Assembly: GCA_017859745.1 (NCBI GenBank)
Contig: JAFMML010000004.1
Coordinates: 1 to 64,000 of the forward strand
Source: Planctomycetota bacterium
GTDB taxonomy: Bacteria > Planctomycetota > Phycisphaerae > Phycisphaerales > SM1A02
Length of the DNA stretch: 64,000 nt
Direction: 5' to 3'
This document shows positions 1 through 8,938 of the stretch, one piece after another; positions within the stretch are counted from its first letter, which is position 1; the number at the start of each line of letters is the position of its first letter. The notes beneath the pieces are model-generated. The model ran no database searches, had not been told where the DNA came from, and was given only the letters and a program-made list of their open reading frames with translations. The position numbers were made by a program, and so were the translations under genes.

Positions 1-1272
1 GGCGGCATGGCCTCGACCGAGACCTTCGATCCCAAGCGCCACACGCCGTTTGAAGTCGGTCTGCCCGCCGAGCGGATCCTCTCGACCTTCCCGGCGATCG
101 ACACGTCCGTCGACGGCCTCCGGATCACCGAGGGGCTCGAGAACATCGCGCAGGTCATGGATCGCGGCACCCTCATCCGATCGCACACGGTCGCCGACCT
201 CGGCCACATCCTGCATTCGCGACACCAGTACCACTGGCACACCGGCTACATCCCGCCGCAGACCGTCGCAGCGCCGCATCTCGGCGCGTGGATCTCGCGT
301 CTGCTCGGGCCGAGGAATCCGGCGATCCCGGCGTTCATCGACATCGGCCAGCGGCTCGAAGGCGTGGGTGAACAGGAGGAGCTCAAGGCATTCCACACCG
401 CCGGGTTCCTCGGCGGCGAGCATGGGCCGCTGCTGCTGCCGCATCCGATCGACGCGGCGCAGGCGGTGCGGCCGCCCGAAGGGATGACGCCATCGCGGTT
501 CGAGAACCGCGACCGCTTCTACCGCCGCATGCTCGAGGCGACACCCGAATCGCGGCGCCAGGCGGGAAGCCCCGCGGAGTCGATCGTGCGCTCGATGGAG
601 CAGGCCCATCGCCTGCTTGGGTCCGACGCCGCCGCGGCGTTCGATCTCTCGCTCGAGCCGAAGGCGGCCTTCGACGCCTACGACACCGGTCGCTTCGGTC
701 GCGGCTGCCTGCTGGCGCGGCGGCTCGTCGAGGCCGGCGCCCGCTTCATCGAGGTGACCACCGAGTACGTGCCGTTCGAATCGTGGGACACCCACGAGAA
801 CGGCCACGAGACGGTGCGGAAGATGAAGGCGCAGATCGATCGTCCCGTCGCGCAGCTGATTCGCGACCTCGAGGAGCGTGGTCTTCTCGATCGCACCCTC
901 GTCGTGCTCGCCAGCGAATTCAGTCGCGACATGATGACCGAGGGCCGGCCCGGCTCGACGGCGCGGGACCAGTCCCGGGCTCCAGCCGACGTGATGCAGG
1001 AGATGAGGCAGTACGGCATGCACCGGCACTTCACCCTGAACGGCTCGGTGCTCCTCTTCGGCGGCGGCATGAAGAACGGTCACGTCCACGGCGAGACCGC
1101 CGACGAGCGGCCGCTTGTGACGGTGCGCGATCCGGTCACGGTCTCTGATCTGCACGCGACGATCTTCAGCGCCCTCGGCATCGCGCCCGACACCGCACTC
1201 GATGTCGAACGTCGTCCCTTCTACGTGACCGAAGACGGCAAGGGCCGTGCCGTCGAGTCGCTGTTCGCCTGA
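1..1272 (+). CDS. DUF1501 family protein, 5' end cut by window
   Basis: The reading frame is open from base 1; the first in-frame ATG is at 7 but is probably internal, because DUF1501 proteins normally begin with a Tat-type signal peptide and a longer N-terminal part that is missing here. The visible 421 residues carry the usual family features: a RSHTVADLGH segment, a 'GRGCLLARRLVEAGARFIEV' block and a late 'GGGMKNGHVHGET' segment. Family knowledge: these are abundant exported planctomycete proteins distantly related to sulfatase/alkaline-phosphatase folds, usually encoded next to a DUF1549/DUF1553 (PSD1) cytochrome-like protein; that partner would lie left of the window. The biochemical function is not established. 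It converges on the LuxR-type gene across a hairpin. Confidence 0.88.
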   Translation, partial: GGMASTETFDPKRHTPFEVGLPAERILSTFPAIDTSVDGLRITEGLENIAQVMDRGTLIRSHTVADLGHILHSRHQYHWHTGYIPPQTVAAPHLGAWISRLLGPRNPAIPAFIDIGQRLEGVGEQEELKAFHTAGFLGGEHGPLLLPHPIDAAQAVRPPEGMTPSRFENRDRFYRRMLEATPESRRQAGSPAESIVRSMEQAHRLLGSDAAAAFDLSLEPKAAFDAYDTGRFGRGCLLARRLVEAGARFIEVTTEYVPFESWDTHENGHETVRKMKAQIDRPVAQLIRDLEERGLLDRTLVVLASEFSRDMMTEGRPGSTARDQSRAPADVMQEMRQYGMHRHFTLNGSVLLFGGGMKNGHVHGETADERPLVTVRDPVTVSDLHATIFSALGIAPDTALDVERRPFYVTEDGKGRAVESLFA

Positions 1273-1313
1273 ACGCGCCTTCCGCCGCACCGCCGGGCGC
1301 TCCCGCAGGCGGC

Positions 1314-1332
1314 CTCCCCGCTCGGCGGGGAG
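1314..1332. terminator. Hairpin between convergent genes
   Basis: A perfect 8-bp stem (CTCCCCGC / GCGGGGAG) with a 3-nt loop lies in the 93-bp gap between two converging genes. There is no T tract, as is common in GC-rich genomes, so it could act as a bidirectional terminator or as a mRNA 3'-end stabiliser. Confidence 0.5.
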
Positions 1333-1365
1333 CGGCCGACCCGTCGCCGAGCGATCGCCCCGCGT

Positions 1366-2268
1366 TCAACGCTCTCCCAGATCCCGCCGCTCGACGCCGG
1401 CGAGTCTTGCCGCGAGCGCCGCCTGGCTCGAGACGCCGAGCTTGCGGTAGATCCGCCGCGTGATCGTGGCCACGGTGTGCACCGACAGGCCCATCCGCTG
1501 GGCGACGTGGGCACGGCTCAGTCCGTCGGCGAGGGCGAGAGCCACCTCGCGCTCCCGCGGCGCGAGGGCGCCGACTCCGGTCTTCCGGACTTCTCCGAGG
1601 TCGGCCCTCGCCAGCTTCGAGCGGGGCGTCATCCAGACCGCCGGCAGCGGGAGCAGGTCGCCCACCAGCGGTTCGAGAGAGATGCTGATCGACTGATTGC
1701 AGTACGCCGGGCGCGGCTCGCTCCCGGCGGCGGACCGCTTCGCCCGAGACGGACGGGGTTGGGGCGTCGCGAGGAACTCGACGACGGCGAGAAGGCGACG
1801 CCGCAGCTCCGCGAAGTCCTCGTCGGTGAAGTGCCGCATGGTGTGCTGCCGGAACCGAAATCCCACCTTGGGATTGAACTCCGGATCGGCATGCCGCTCG
1901 ACGCACCGGGCGAACTCCGCCTCCACCGACGCACTCGACGCCATGGCAAGCTCCACCGAGTTCGGATCCGCGTCGTCGAAGGTGACGACGATCCGATCCG
2001 TTGCCACGCGATAGGCGACCGAGGTGCGGGGCCTTCGCGCCCGCACCACGTCGATCAGATCGTGTTGGGCGAGGAGATCCACATGCGCCTGCAGCGTGCG
2101 GCGATCGAGGGCGAGCGAGGTCTCCAGTTCCGAGAGCGTGACCAACGACCGAGAACCCCGAATCGCCTCCCACGTCCGCAGCGCGGCGTAGTTCCGAAGG
2201 AGCGCGGCGACCGCCGGCTGCTCCAGATCAAGGACGGGACCCTCGGGCATGGTCCGATGATCGCACAT
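1366..2268 (-). CDS. LuxR-type HTH transcriptional regulator with N-terminal winged helix
   Basis: This 300-residue protein appears to have two DNA-binding-like modules. Residues about 25-80 look like a winged helix (LVTLSELETSLALDRRTLQAH), and residues about 235-290 are a clear LuxR/GerE HTH (LAPREREVALALADGLS, then AHVAQRMGLSVHTVATITRR). The middle (about 85-200) is charged and unrecognised; there is no receiver, PAS or AAA domain, so no obvious phosphorylation input. ATG at 2268 is used; a second ATG (MPEGP) at 2250 is equally possible. It is divergent from the beta-helix dockerin gene at 2554, and the 285-bp space between them carries three inverted repeats, which suggests it may control that gene or itself. 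The target is unknown. Confidence 0.85.
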   Translation of the reverse strand: MCDHRTMPEGPVLDLEQPAVAALLRNYAALRTWEAIRGSRSLVTLSELETSLALDRRTLQAHVDLLAQHDLIDVVRARRPRTSVAYRVATDRIVVTFDDADPNSVELAMASSASVEAEFARCVERHADPEFNPKVGFRFRQHTMRHFTDEDFAELRRRLLAVVEFLATPQPRPSRAKRSAAGSEPRPAYCNQSISISLEPLVGDLLPLPAVWMTPRSKLARADLGEVRKTGVGALAPREREVALALADGLSRAHVAQRMGLSVHTVATITRRIYRKLGVSSQAALAARLAGVERRDLGER

Positions 2269-2310
2269 CCCAGACGGCGCAGTCCACCGCGATCCGGTCG
2301 ATCACACCGA

Positions 2311-2471
2311 TGTACCTCTTCCGAGGTACAGGCAAATGCGGTCTCCGAGGCGGTTCGCTCGCGGCCGTCGTCCACCAAGGCGACTCTCCTCGCAACTTCG
2401 GATCCGACCGGAACAGACCGGAGGAATCCGCCGGATTCGCGGACTCCCCGACGGCACCGCGCCGTCGGGGA
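2311..2471. promoter_or_regulatory. Three inverted repeats between divergent genes
   Basis: Three perfect inverted repeats lie within 160 bp: TGTACCTC-ttcc-GAGGTACA (2311-2330), GAATCC-gcc-GGATTC (2424-2438), and an 11-bp stem TCCCCGACGGC-accgc-GCCGTCGGGGA (2445-2471). The last ends three bases before a -10-like TACTCT (2474-2479) that could serve the gene at 2554. The gap 2269-2553 has no convincing ORF. The first repeat is a plausible operator for the divergent LuxR-type regulator; the third could be an operator or a hairpin across the promoter. Confidence 0.5.
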
Positions 2472-2553
2472 CCTACTCTTGACAGGAACGCGTCTTGATC
2501 GCCTCGCGTCCGAGCACCCCGGTCGAGCCCGGACATCCAATGGAGACCTCAGC

Positions 2554-3522
2554 ATGACCGTCAACCATCCGTTTCGCAGCACTTCGATTCGCGCGGCCAG
2601 CATGCTTCTCGGCGCCACGGCGTCGCTGGCCTCGGCCGACACGATCACCGTCTGCCCCGACGGATCCTGCGACTTCACCGATCCCGCCGCCGCCGTCGCA
2701 TCGGCCGTGACCGGCGACGTCGTGGAGATCGCCGCGGGGACCTACCTGCTCCAGCAGCCGATCTCGGTCTATGGACCGGAGCAACTTGTGATCCGAGGCG
2801 AAGTCGACTCCAAGGGCATGCCGGCGACCGTCCTCGACGGCCAAGGCCAGTTCACGGTCCTCGGCATGCTGCACACGTCCGACGAGACCTTGATCGAGAA
2901 TCTGGTCATCACCAACGGCCGCGCCGACTACGGCGGCGGCATGTTCTTCCACAGCGCCGACCCGGTCTTCGTCAACTGCCGCATCGAGAACAACATCGCG
3001 AACATCAACGGCGCCGGCTCGTTCATCAGCGGCGATTCGCGTGTGACGTTCGTCGGGTGCGAGTTCACGGGGAACGGCACGCCCTGGCCCAATGGTGCCG
3101 GAGGCGCGGCGTGGATCAGCGCGTCCGAAGTCGTATTCGTCGACTGCCTGATCTCCGAAAACACCACGTTGGGCTACGGCGCCGGACTCTTCGTCTCCTC
3201 CGGCAGCGTGGCGAACCTCGACTCGACTCGGGTATGCGGCAACTCCGCCCCGAGCACGCCGCAGATCTTCGTCGCCGCCGGCGGCGCATGGCACGACTTG
3301 GGGGCGAGTTGCGTGGTCGACGACTGCGACACCTGCCCGGAAGCCCCGGCGTGCCCGGCGGATCTCAACCTCGACGGCATCGTGAACGGCGCCGACCTCG
3401 GCATCGCCCTGGCCTGGTGGGGCGACTGCAAGGGCGGATGCGCGGCCGACCTCGACGGCAGTGGGGCCGTGAACGGGGCCGATCTCGCGATCCTGCTCGC
3501 GGCGTGGGGCGCGTGCAGCTGA
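2554..3522 (+). CDS. Secreted right-handed beta-helix protein with C-terminal GC-type dockerin
   Basis: The 322-residue product starts at an ATG with GGAG 8 nt upstream. It has a signal peptide (hydrophobic ASMLLGATASLASA, cleavage near residue 29). Residues about 30-255 resemble polymorphic-outer-membrane/right-handed beta-helix proteins, with repeated 'NCRIENNIAN', 'GCEFTGNG' and 'DCLISENT' style turns. The C-terminus (about 265-322) has two dockerin-like repeats (DLNLDGIVNGADLGIALAWW and DLDGSGAVNGADLAILLAAW). The dockerin is a family hallmark of Phycisphaerae secreted proteins, with presumed calcium binding; the anchoring partner is unknown. The beta-helix could be a polysaccharide-binding or lyase-like fold, but no catalytic motif is visible. 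It is probably transcribed alone. Confidence 0.87.
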   Translation: MTVNHPFRSTSIRAASMLLGATASLASADTITVCPDGSCDFTDPAAAVASAVTGDVVEIAAGTYLLQQPISVYGPEQLVIRGEVDSKGMPATVLDGQGQFTVLGMLHTSDETLIENLVITNGRADYGGGMFFHSADPVFVNCRIENNIANINGAGSFISGDSRVTFVGCEFTGNGTPWPNGAGGAAWISASEVVFVDCLISENTTLGYGAGLFVSSGSVANLDSTRVCGNSAPSTPQIFVAAGGAWHDLGASCVVDDCDTCPEAPACPADLNLDGIVNGADLGIALAWWGDCKGGCAADLDGSGAVNGADLAILLAAWGACS

Positions 3523-3562
3523 GCCGGCAAGCCTTGTCGGAGGCGGCTCGACCGTCCCGCCC

Positions 3563-3736
3563 TCAGGCGTGGGCGGAGGCGGCATCCCCTCGACGCGCGA
3601 CGGTGCGCTGGAAATGCCAGGCTGCGGCGACCGCCGCGAGGACGACGGCGAGGAAGGCGAGCAACGGCCAAAGCTGGGGCTTCGCCGGATCGGTGCAGCG
3701 GTACGCGAACGAGACCACCAGAAACAACTGGGCCAT
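3563..3736 (-). CDS. Small single-span membrane protein (57 aa)
   Basis: The product begins MAQLFLVVSFAYRCTDPAKP, followed by a strong hydrophobic span (WPLLAFLAVVLAAVAAAWHF) and a basic tail (QRTVARRGDAASAHA). ATG at 3736 is preceded in frame by a stop codon 12 bases upstream, so the start is well bounded. Codon third positions are strongly GC-rich, as in neighbouring genes. It lies between two plus-strand genes, only 40 bp after the beta-helix gene on the opposite strand. Function is unknown; it is too short for a domain call, so confidence is limited. Confidence 0.55.
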   Translation of the reverse strand: MAQLFLVVSFAYRCTDPAKPQLWPLLAFLAVVLAAVAAAWHFQRTVARRGDAASAHA

Positions 3737-3899
3737 CGGCGTCGTTCAAACGGAGTTCACGATCCCGGCGGCCCGAGGTTCCTTCGTCGCAGACGGCCGC
3801 GGAAACTCGACCGGGGGGCCAAGGACCGACCCGAGGCACTTCGACATGCCCGAACCCACCACATCGTCTCCGGCGCCCTTGCGCGACTCGCTTCGCCGC

Positions 3900-5456
3900 A
3901 TGAAGGACCTCCGGAGGTGGATCGCTGCGATTCTCGCGGCGAGTTGCCTCCTCGCCGTCGGGCCGACGGGCTGCGCGGGCGACCCCACGCCGCAGACCTT
4001 CGCGTCCGGCGTCGCGCCCGATCTCGATGCCGCAGACAAGCCGCCCGACGTCCCCCGTCGTCCCAACATCGTGATCCTGTTCACCGACGACCAGCAGGCC
4101 GCGACGGTGGATCGCGGCGTGCTGCGGCAGGTGCGGACACCCAACATCGATCGCCTCTCCGGCCGCGGCGTGTCCATGCGGAGCGCCTATGTGATGGGCG
4201 GCCCTCATGGCGCCGTGTGCATGCCGAGCCGCGCCATGCTGCTCACGGGCATGCACCACTTCAGACTGCCCCGCGGGATCACATGGACGTGGTCCGCACC
4301 CCCCGCCGAACGCGGTCGCCACGACGGACCCACACTGCCGAGCCTGCTGCGCGATGCGGGCTACGAGACCTTCTTCACGGGCAAATGGCACAACGGCCGC
4401 CCCTTCTTCGCGGCGAACTTCGAGGGCGGCGACGCGATCTTCTTCGGGGGCATGTCGGACCACGACGCCGTGCCCGTCCACGAGTTCGACCCGACCGGCC
4501 GCTACGAGGCCTCGAACGCGACGCGGCCCGACACCCACTCGAGCGAACTCTTCACCGACGCGGCCCTGGAGTTCCTGCGGGACCGCGACGGCGAACGACC
4601 ATTCCTGCTCATGGTGTCCTACACCGCCCCGCACGACCCCCGGACCTCGCCGAAGCCCTTCGCGTCGATGTACCCGCCCGAGGAGGTCGCGCTGCCTGCG
4701 AACTTCATGTCCGCGCATCCCTTTCCGATCGGCGACCTCGACGTCCGGGACGAGCGACTCGCCCCGCTGCCTCGCACGCCCGAGGTCGTCCGCGAGCACA
4801 TCGCCGACTACCACGGCATCGTGACGCACCTCGACGCCCAGATCGGACGGATGCTCGACGAACTCGACGATCGGGGTTTCGCCGACGACACCGTGGTGAT
4901 CCTCGTGGGCGACAACGGACTCGCCCTTGGGCAGCACGGCCTTCTGGGCAAGCAGAACATCTACGAACACAGCAGCCGCGTTCCGATGATCGTCGCCGGT
5001 CCCGGCGTGCCCGCGGGCGAGACCCGCGACGGACTCTGCTACGTGCACGATCTGTTCCCGACGGTGCTCGAGTGGTGCGGAGTGCCCGTCGCCGACAACG
5101 TCGACGCCCGCAGCCTCGTGCCGATGCTGTCGCCGGGCGCCGAGGAGATCAGGCCGACCCTGCTGCTGGGCTACTCGACCGGAGCGATGCTCGACACGCC
5201 CGACGGCCCGCGTCCCAAGGGCGTCCTTCGCGGGGTGCGATCGGGCGGATGGAAACTGATCGAGTCCTGGTGCGAGGGCGTCCGCACGACTCGCCTCTTC
5301 GACCTCGAGAGCGACCCCTGGGAGTTGCAGGACCTGTCCGAACTGCCGGCGCTCGCCGATCGACTCGCTGCGCTTCGCGTGGAGTTGGCGCGCCTGATGC
5401 GAGAAGCCGGCGACCCGATCGATCCTGCGATCTTCGCGATCGACGCCTCGAGTTGA
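3900..5456 (+). CDS. Sulfatase (formylglycine-dependent), exported
   Basis: This 518-residue arylsulfatase-family hydrolase (alkaline phosphatase superfamily) should cleave sulfate esters, probably on a polysaccharide. The metal site starts at NIVILFTDDQQ (residues 56-66); the formylglycine motif is C107-M-P-S-R111, followed by AMLLTG; later GKWHNGRP and VGDNGLALGQHGLLGK supply further metal and substrate ligands. The N-terminus is a hydrophobic export signal ending at Cys25 (PTGC), so it may be a lipoprotein, though the lipobox is imperfect. An upstream in-frame ATG at 3846 would add 18 residues; 3900 is preferred because it puts the basic n-region directly before the hydrophobic stretch. 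The C-terminus has the typical 'LFDLESDPWELQDL' block. No formylglycine-generating enzyme is present in the window. Confidence 0.92.
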   Translation: MKDLRRWIAAILAASCLLAVGPTGCAGDPTPQTFASGVAPDLDAADKPPDVPRRPNIVILFTDDQQAATVDRGVLRQVRTPNIDRLSGRGVSMRSAYVMGGPHGAVCMPSRAMLLTGMHHFRLPRGITWTWSAPPAERGRHDGPTLPSLLRDAGYETFFTGKWHNGRPFFAANFEGGDAIFFGGMSDHDAVPVHEFDPTGRYEASNATRPDTHSSELFTDAALEFLRDRDGERPFLLMVSYTAPHDPRTSPKPFASMYPPEEVALPANFMSAHPFPIGDLDVRDERLAPLPRTPEVVREHIADYHGIVTHLDAQIGRMLDELDDRGFADDTVVILVGDNGLALGQHGLLGKQNIYEHSSRVPMIVAGPGVPAGETRDGLCYVHDLFPTVLEWCGVPVADNVDARSLVPMLSPGAEEIRPTLLLGYSTGAMLDTPDGPRPKGVLRGVRSGGWKLIESWCEGVRTTRLFDLESDPWELQDLSELPALADRLAALRVELARLMREAGDPIDPAIFAIDASS

Positions 5457-5464
5457 AACCCGAT

Positions 5465-6460
5465 CTATCGCGGCCCCGACCAGATCCGCGACCACACCCC
5501 GCGAAGGCGGTCGAGGTTCATCGCGGTCGGAAGCCGCTGCGGTTCGATCTCGTGCCAGTGCGGGTTGCCGCGGCCGGCGACCGCATGGCGAAAGACGTGG
5601 TCGGGATCCTGGCCCATGCGCAGGTCCGTGAGGACCAGGAGATCGCCCTCGACGTCGGCTCGGACGAATCCGTCCGCGAACCAGTCGAGGCGGATCGCCG
5701 CGGGAATCCCCCTCGATCGTTCGAACGCCGCGGGGTCGCCGGGCCGAGGCTCGAACTCGATGGGACCATCCTCGGCGACAAGCGAGTCGAATCCCTCGAG
5801 ATGTCCCGCGCCGTCGAGGACCACCACCCGCCACAGCAGCGTGTTGAACGGCGTCGGCGTCGCGAAGATCGGAGCATCGGCGAGGCCGCGATCCGCCAGC
5901 GAGGCCCGGGCGTTTCGCAGGACGATGCCCTGGGCGATCCAGGACCAGCCCAGATACGCGGTCGAGACGGCGAGCGCCGCAGCGAGGCACCAGCCGCTTG
6001 CCGGGATCCTCGGCCGCCACAGCACCACCAGCGCCGCGACGAGCAGCGGCGAGGTGTACAGCGGATCGATGATGAACACCGTCGCCCACGCGATCGGCGG
6101 CGAGGCGACCGGCCACCACAGCTGCGTGCCGTAGGCGGTGTGGGCATCGAGCAGCACATGGGTCGTCAGGGTCAGCATCACCGCCGCGAACCAGCGGCCC
6201 GGGCACTCGCCCACCGGGCGCCACCACCGTCGCATCGCCCACCAGATGGCGACCGCCAGCGGCACCAGCACCAGCAGCGAGTGGCTGAAGCCCCGGTGCT
6301 GCGTGAAGTTCGCCACCGCATCGCCGTAGTCGATGGCGACGTCGAGATCGGGCAGCGTGCCCAGCATGGCGCCGACGGCGAGAGCCTTGCGACGCTGCGA
6401 AGCGGGCACGCACGCCGCGGCGACGCAGGCCCCGAGGGCGATCTGGGTGAGGGAGTCCAT
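5465..6460 (-). CDS. YdjM/DUF457-type membrane metal-dependent hydrolase
   Basis: The 331-residue protein begins MDSLTQIALGACVAAA and continues with AMLGTLPDLDVAIDY and FTQHRGFSHSLL, the signature of the YdjM (LexA-regulated inner-membrane) family. The Asp and His residues (PDLD, HRGFSHS, DAHTAYG) form the presumed metal site. About five membrane spans fall in the first 200 residues; residues about 225-320 form a soluble domain of beta character (TPFNTLLWRVVVLDG, DLLVLTDLRMGQDPDH). The substrate is unknown in this family. It converges on the upstream sulfatase with only 8 bp between stop codons. Signal is strong for family, weak for role. Confidence 0.87.
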   Translation of the reverse strand: MDSLTQIALGACVAAACVPASQRRKALAVGAMLGTLPDLDVAIDYGDAVANFTQHRGFSHSLLVLVPLAVAIWWAMRRWWRPVGECPGRWFAAVMLTLTTHVLLDAHTAYGTQLWWPVASPPIAWATVFIIDPLYTSPLLVAALVVLWRPRIPASGWCLAAALAVSTAYLGWSWIAQGIVLRNARASLADRGLADAPIFATPTPFNTLLWRVVVLDGAGHLEGFDSLVAEDGPIEFEPRPGDPAAFERSRGIPAAIRLDWFADGFVRADVEGDLLVLTDLRMGQDPDHVFRHAVAGRGNPHWHEIEPQRLPTAMNLDRLRGVWSRIWSGPR

Positions 6461-6526
6461 GCTCGTGCGGGGGCGATGGCCTGATCGAGTGCGACGGCGA
6501 AGACCGGCCGGAACTCGCGCCTGGAC

Positions 6527-8938
6527 TCAGGATTCGGCGCTCGGCGCCGAGACCGATCGCAGCGTCCGAGGCTCGTCGTCGTTCTCGATCTCGCGGATGC
6601 GGCCCGGAATGTCGAGCGACTCGAGCCTCTTCGGATCCCACTTGCGGGCGACGAGATCCTCGTGCAGCTCCCGCAGCCTCGGCACCTCGCCCGACGCCGC
6701 CCCGCCGTAGGTCCGCAGCGCGTTCAGGCACCGCTCGATCCGGTTGCCCATCCCCCACCGATCCGGATCGATCAGATCGATGCAGATCGGAACTCCATCG
6801 ACGATCCCGTGCTCGGCGAAGAGATCCAGTCCCGCGAGTCGGATCTCGTCGGCGAACATGATCCCGCTCGGGGACGGCTCGCGCATCGCCTGCAGGATCG
6901 ACGGCATCAGCGGCTCGAGTTCCTCGAAGGACAGTCGTCGGTAGACCGAACCGATCGCCCCGCGAGCGCGTCCGTCCTCGTTGCGGAGCCCCGCGACGAC
7001 GGCGTTTCGAAGCGCATCGCGATCGACGCCCTCGAGCGACCGACCGACCATGCCGTCTCGTCGATCGAAGAGGGCGAAGCACAGATACCGCTGCTGCATG
7101 CCGCGAGGATCGGACGCGTCGGGACCTGCCGCAAGCATCTCCAGAAGTCTCGGCAGCAGCGGCATCGCCGGGGCGCCCACCGCGGCGATCGCCTCGGCCG
7201 CCTTGATTCGAAGCCACAGGTCGTCGGCGCCGAGGAGCGGCTCGAGAGCGCCCAGCAGCGGCGCCGCCCGACCCTTCAACTGCGCGGCGGCCTGACAGGC
7301 TCCGAGCCTCGCTTCGAGATCTCCTCGGGTCAGCATGCGTCGCAGTCGGTCGATCGGGATCTCCTCGCGCTCCGCGAGCACCATCGCCGCCCGCTCCCGG
7401 ACCACCGGCGACCAGCTCGTCAGGTTCCGAAGGAGCGTCCGCTCGGAACGACTCGACCAGGACTCCAGCCTCGTGCGAGATCCCCAGTCGCGTCCGTCTC
7501 GGACCACGACCTCGGCCTCGCGGCGATTCATCTGCGGTGCGACGCTCGGAGTTCGACCGGTGATCGCAAGGCGTCGGCCCGGCTGCGCGTAGGCCAGCAT
7601 GAACAGACCCGTCGCATCCCAGCCGCGATAGCTGTCGGGCTTGGTCTGCGGAGGGCCCTGGTGGGTGAAGCCGCCATCCCAGCGTCGGGCGAGGTCGTAG
7701 TACCAGCCGAACTCGTTCATCCACGCACCGCTCGCGACGGGGCCGGAGAGCGCGACGCCCGGCATCGCCCACAGCATGTTGAAGTAGTTGCCGGTGTGAC
7801 CGTTGTCCCGCTCGTTGCCATGGGAAGCGACGCTCATCCGCGAGAAGTACTCGACCGCCTCGGCGTCCCCAAGCAGGTTGAACAGCACCGCCGCGGCGCC
7901 GTTCTTCCCGTTGTCGTCGTGGGTCTCGATCCAGGGATGATGGTCGCCGTAGGGGACGCTGCCCTTGCCGACGTAGAAGCGCACGAGTCCCGCGGACTTC
8001 GCGATGGCCTCGTCCAGTTCGGGGCTCTCGACGCCCGCCTCGCGGGCCAGCACCAGCGAGATCGTCAGCGGAAGGCCCGGCGCGTTCATCATGCCGTAGC
8101 CGGCGAGGCGACCGTTCTTCTGCACGAAGCGGTGTCCCCACGAACCGACCTCGCTCTGGCCCCGGACGATCTCCATGGTCACCCGTTCGAGCGCCGGCAG
8201 GACCGAGCGGTCGCCGGTCGCCAGCACGTACTCCGCCAGCAGCAGGTTGACGGGCCCGTACCACCAGGAGTGCAGCTGGCGTCGGTCGAGATCGGAGTAG
8301 GTCGACGCCCAGTCGACCTGAGCCTTCACCAGCGGCAGATGCTCCGGATCGCCGCAGGCCAGCAGCGCGAGCGCCGCGTAGCAACGCTCGATCGGATTGC
8401 CGTCGTCGGGATTCTCCCGCATCGCCGCCGCGATCGCCTCGCAGCCCTGCTCGAGAACCACGCGGGACTTCGCACACTCGAAGGGCGCCGTCGGCGAGTA
8501 CGGCCCGAGCGTCTCGATCGCCACCACGGCTTCGTCGGTCCGGCCGTCTCGCCAACGGATCAGGCTCAGACGGCCGTCCGCCGCTTCGGCACGGCCGATC
8601 GCCCGTCCGAACTCGACCCGCGGATCGAAGGCGAATCTCCGGCCATCGACGCCCAGCAGCACGTCGCCCACCGCGACCACGCCCTCCGCAGGCGAGCCGG
8701 GCGCGACCGAGGTGACCATGATCTGCCGCGCCTCGGTGGTCTCGAGACGGTTCGAATGCATCCAGCCCCGCAGGCCGGTCGGCCCGAGGTTCCAGTCGTG
8801 GGTGGCGCCTTCCGGCACCGTCTCGCCGCGTGTGAAGTCCGGATTGGACGAATCGTCCGGAGGCGCGACCGCGGGACCGAATGCGCTCAGCACCGCCCAG
8901 GCCGTCGTGCCGATTCCGATTCTCGCCATCAGGTTCAT
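6527..8938 (-). CDS. Exported PDZ-domain protein with helical toroid-like and HEAT-like regions (DUF6288-like)
   Basis: The product is 803 residues with a signal peptide (RIGIGTTAWAVLSAFGPAVA). After a short 'THDWNLGPTGLRGWM' block comes a PDZ domain (about residues 50-135: QIMVTSVAPGSPAEGVVAVG, then DVLLGVDG). A long helical region (about 150-470) contains HSWWYGPVNLLLAEY, NGKNGAAAVLFNLLGD and HTGNYFNMLWAMPG, which look like a lyase-type alpha/alpha barrel. The C-terminal third (about 490-790) has HEAT-like repeats. From memory this arrangement matches planctomycete proteins annotated DUF6288; that match should be confirmed. ATG overlaps the stop of the preceding gene by four bases (ATGA), so the two are cotranslated. 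Function unknown; a secreted polysaccharide-processing or scaffold role is only a guess. Confidence 0.82.
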   Translation of the reverse strand: MNLMARIGIGTTAWAVLSAFGPAVAPPDDSSNPDFTRGETVPEGATHDWNLGPTGLRGWMHSNRLETTEARQIMVTSVAPGSPAEGVVAVGDVLLGVDGRRFAFDPRVEFGRAIGRAEAADGRLSLIRWRDGRTDEAVVAIETLGPYSPTAPFECAKSRVVLEQGCEAIAAAMRENPDDGNPIERCYAALALLACGDPEHLPLVKAQVDWASTYSDLDRRQLHSWWYGPVNLLLAEYVLATGDRSVLPALERVTMEIVRGQSEVGSWGHRFVQKNGRLAGYGMMNAPGLPLTISLVLAREAGVESPELDEAIAKSAGLVRFYVGKGSVPYGDHHPWIETHDDNGKNGAAAVLFNLLGDAEAVEYFSRMSVASHGNERDNGHTGNYFNMLWAMPGVALSGPVASGAWMNEFGWYYDLARRWDGGFTHQGPPQTKPDSYRGWDATGLFMLAYAQPGRRLAITGRTPSVAPQMNRREAEVVVRDGRDWGSRTRLESWSSRSERTLLRNLTSWSPVVRERAAMVLAEREEIPIDRLRRMLTRGDLEARLGACQAAAQLKGRAAPLLGALEPLLGADDLWLRIKAAEAIAAVGAPAMPLLPRLLEMLAAGPDASDPRGMQQRYLCFALFDRRDGMVGRSLEGVDRDALRNAVVAGLRNEDGRARGAIGSVYRRLSFEELEPLMPSILQAMREPSPSGIMFADEIRLAGLDLFAEHGIVDGVPICIDLIDPDRWGMGNRIERCLNALRTYGGAASGEVPRLRELHEDLVARKWDPKRLESLDIPGRIREIENDDEPRTLRSVSAPSAES

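Noticed and set aside
7-1272. Complete DUF1501 gene starting at ATG 7
   Set aside because: The frame is open to base 1 and the protein lacks the usual N-terminal signal and first domain part, so it is treated as partial.
3174-8555. 1793-codon open frame on the minus strand
   Set aside because: It runs antisense to the sulfatase and out of frame with the real minus-strand genes; composition is Arg/Gly/Ala-rich shadow sequence typical of high-GC DNA and has no domain.
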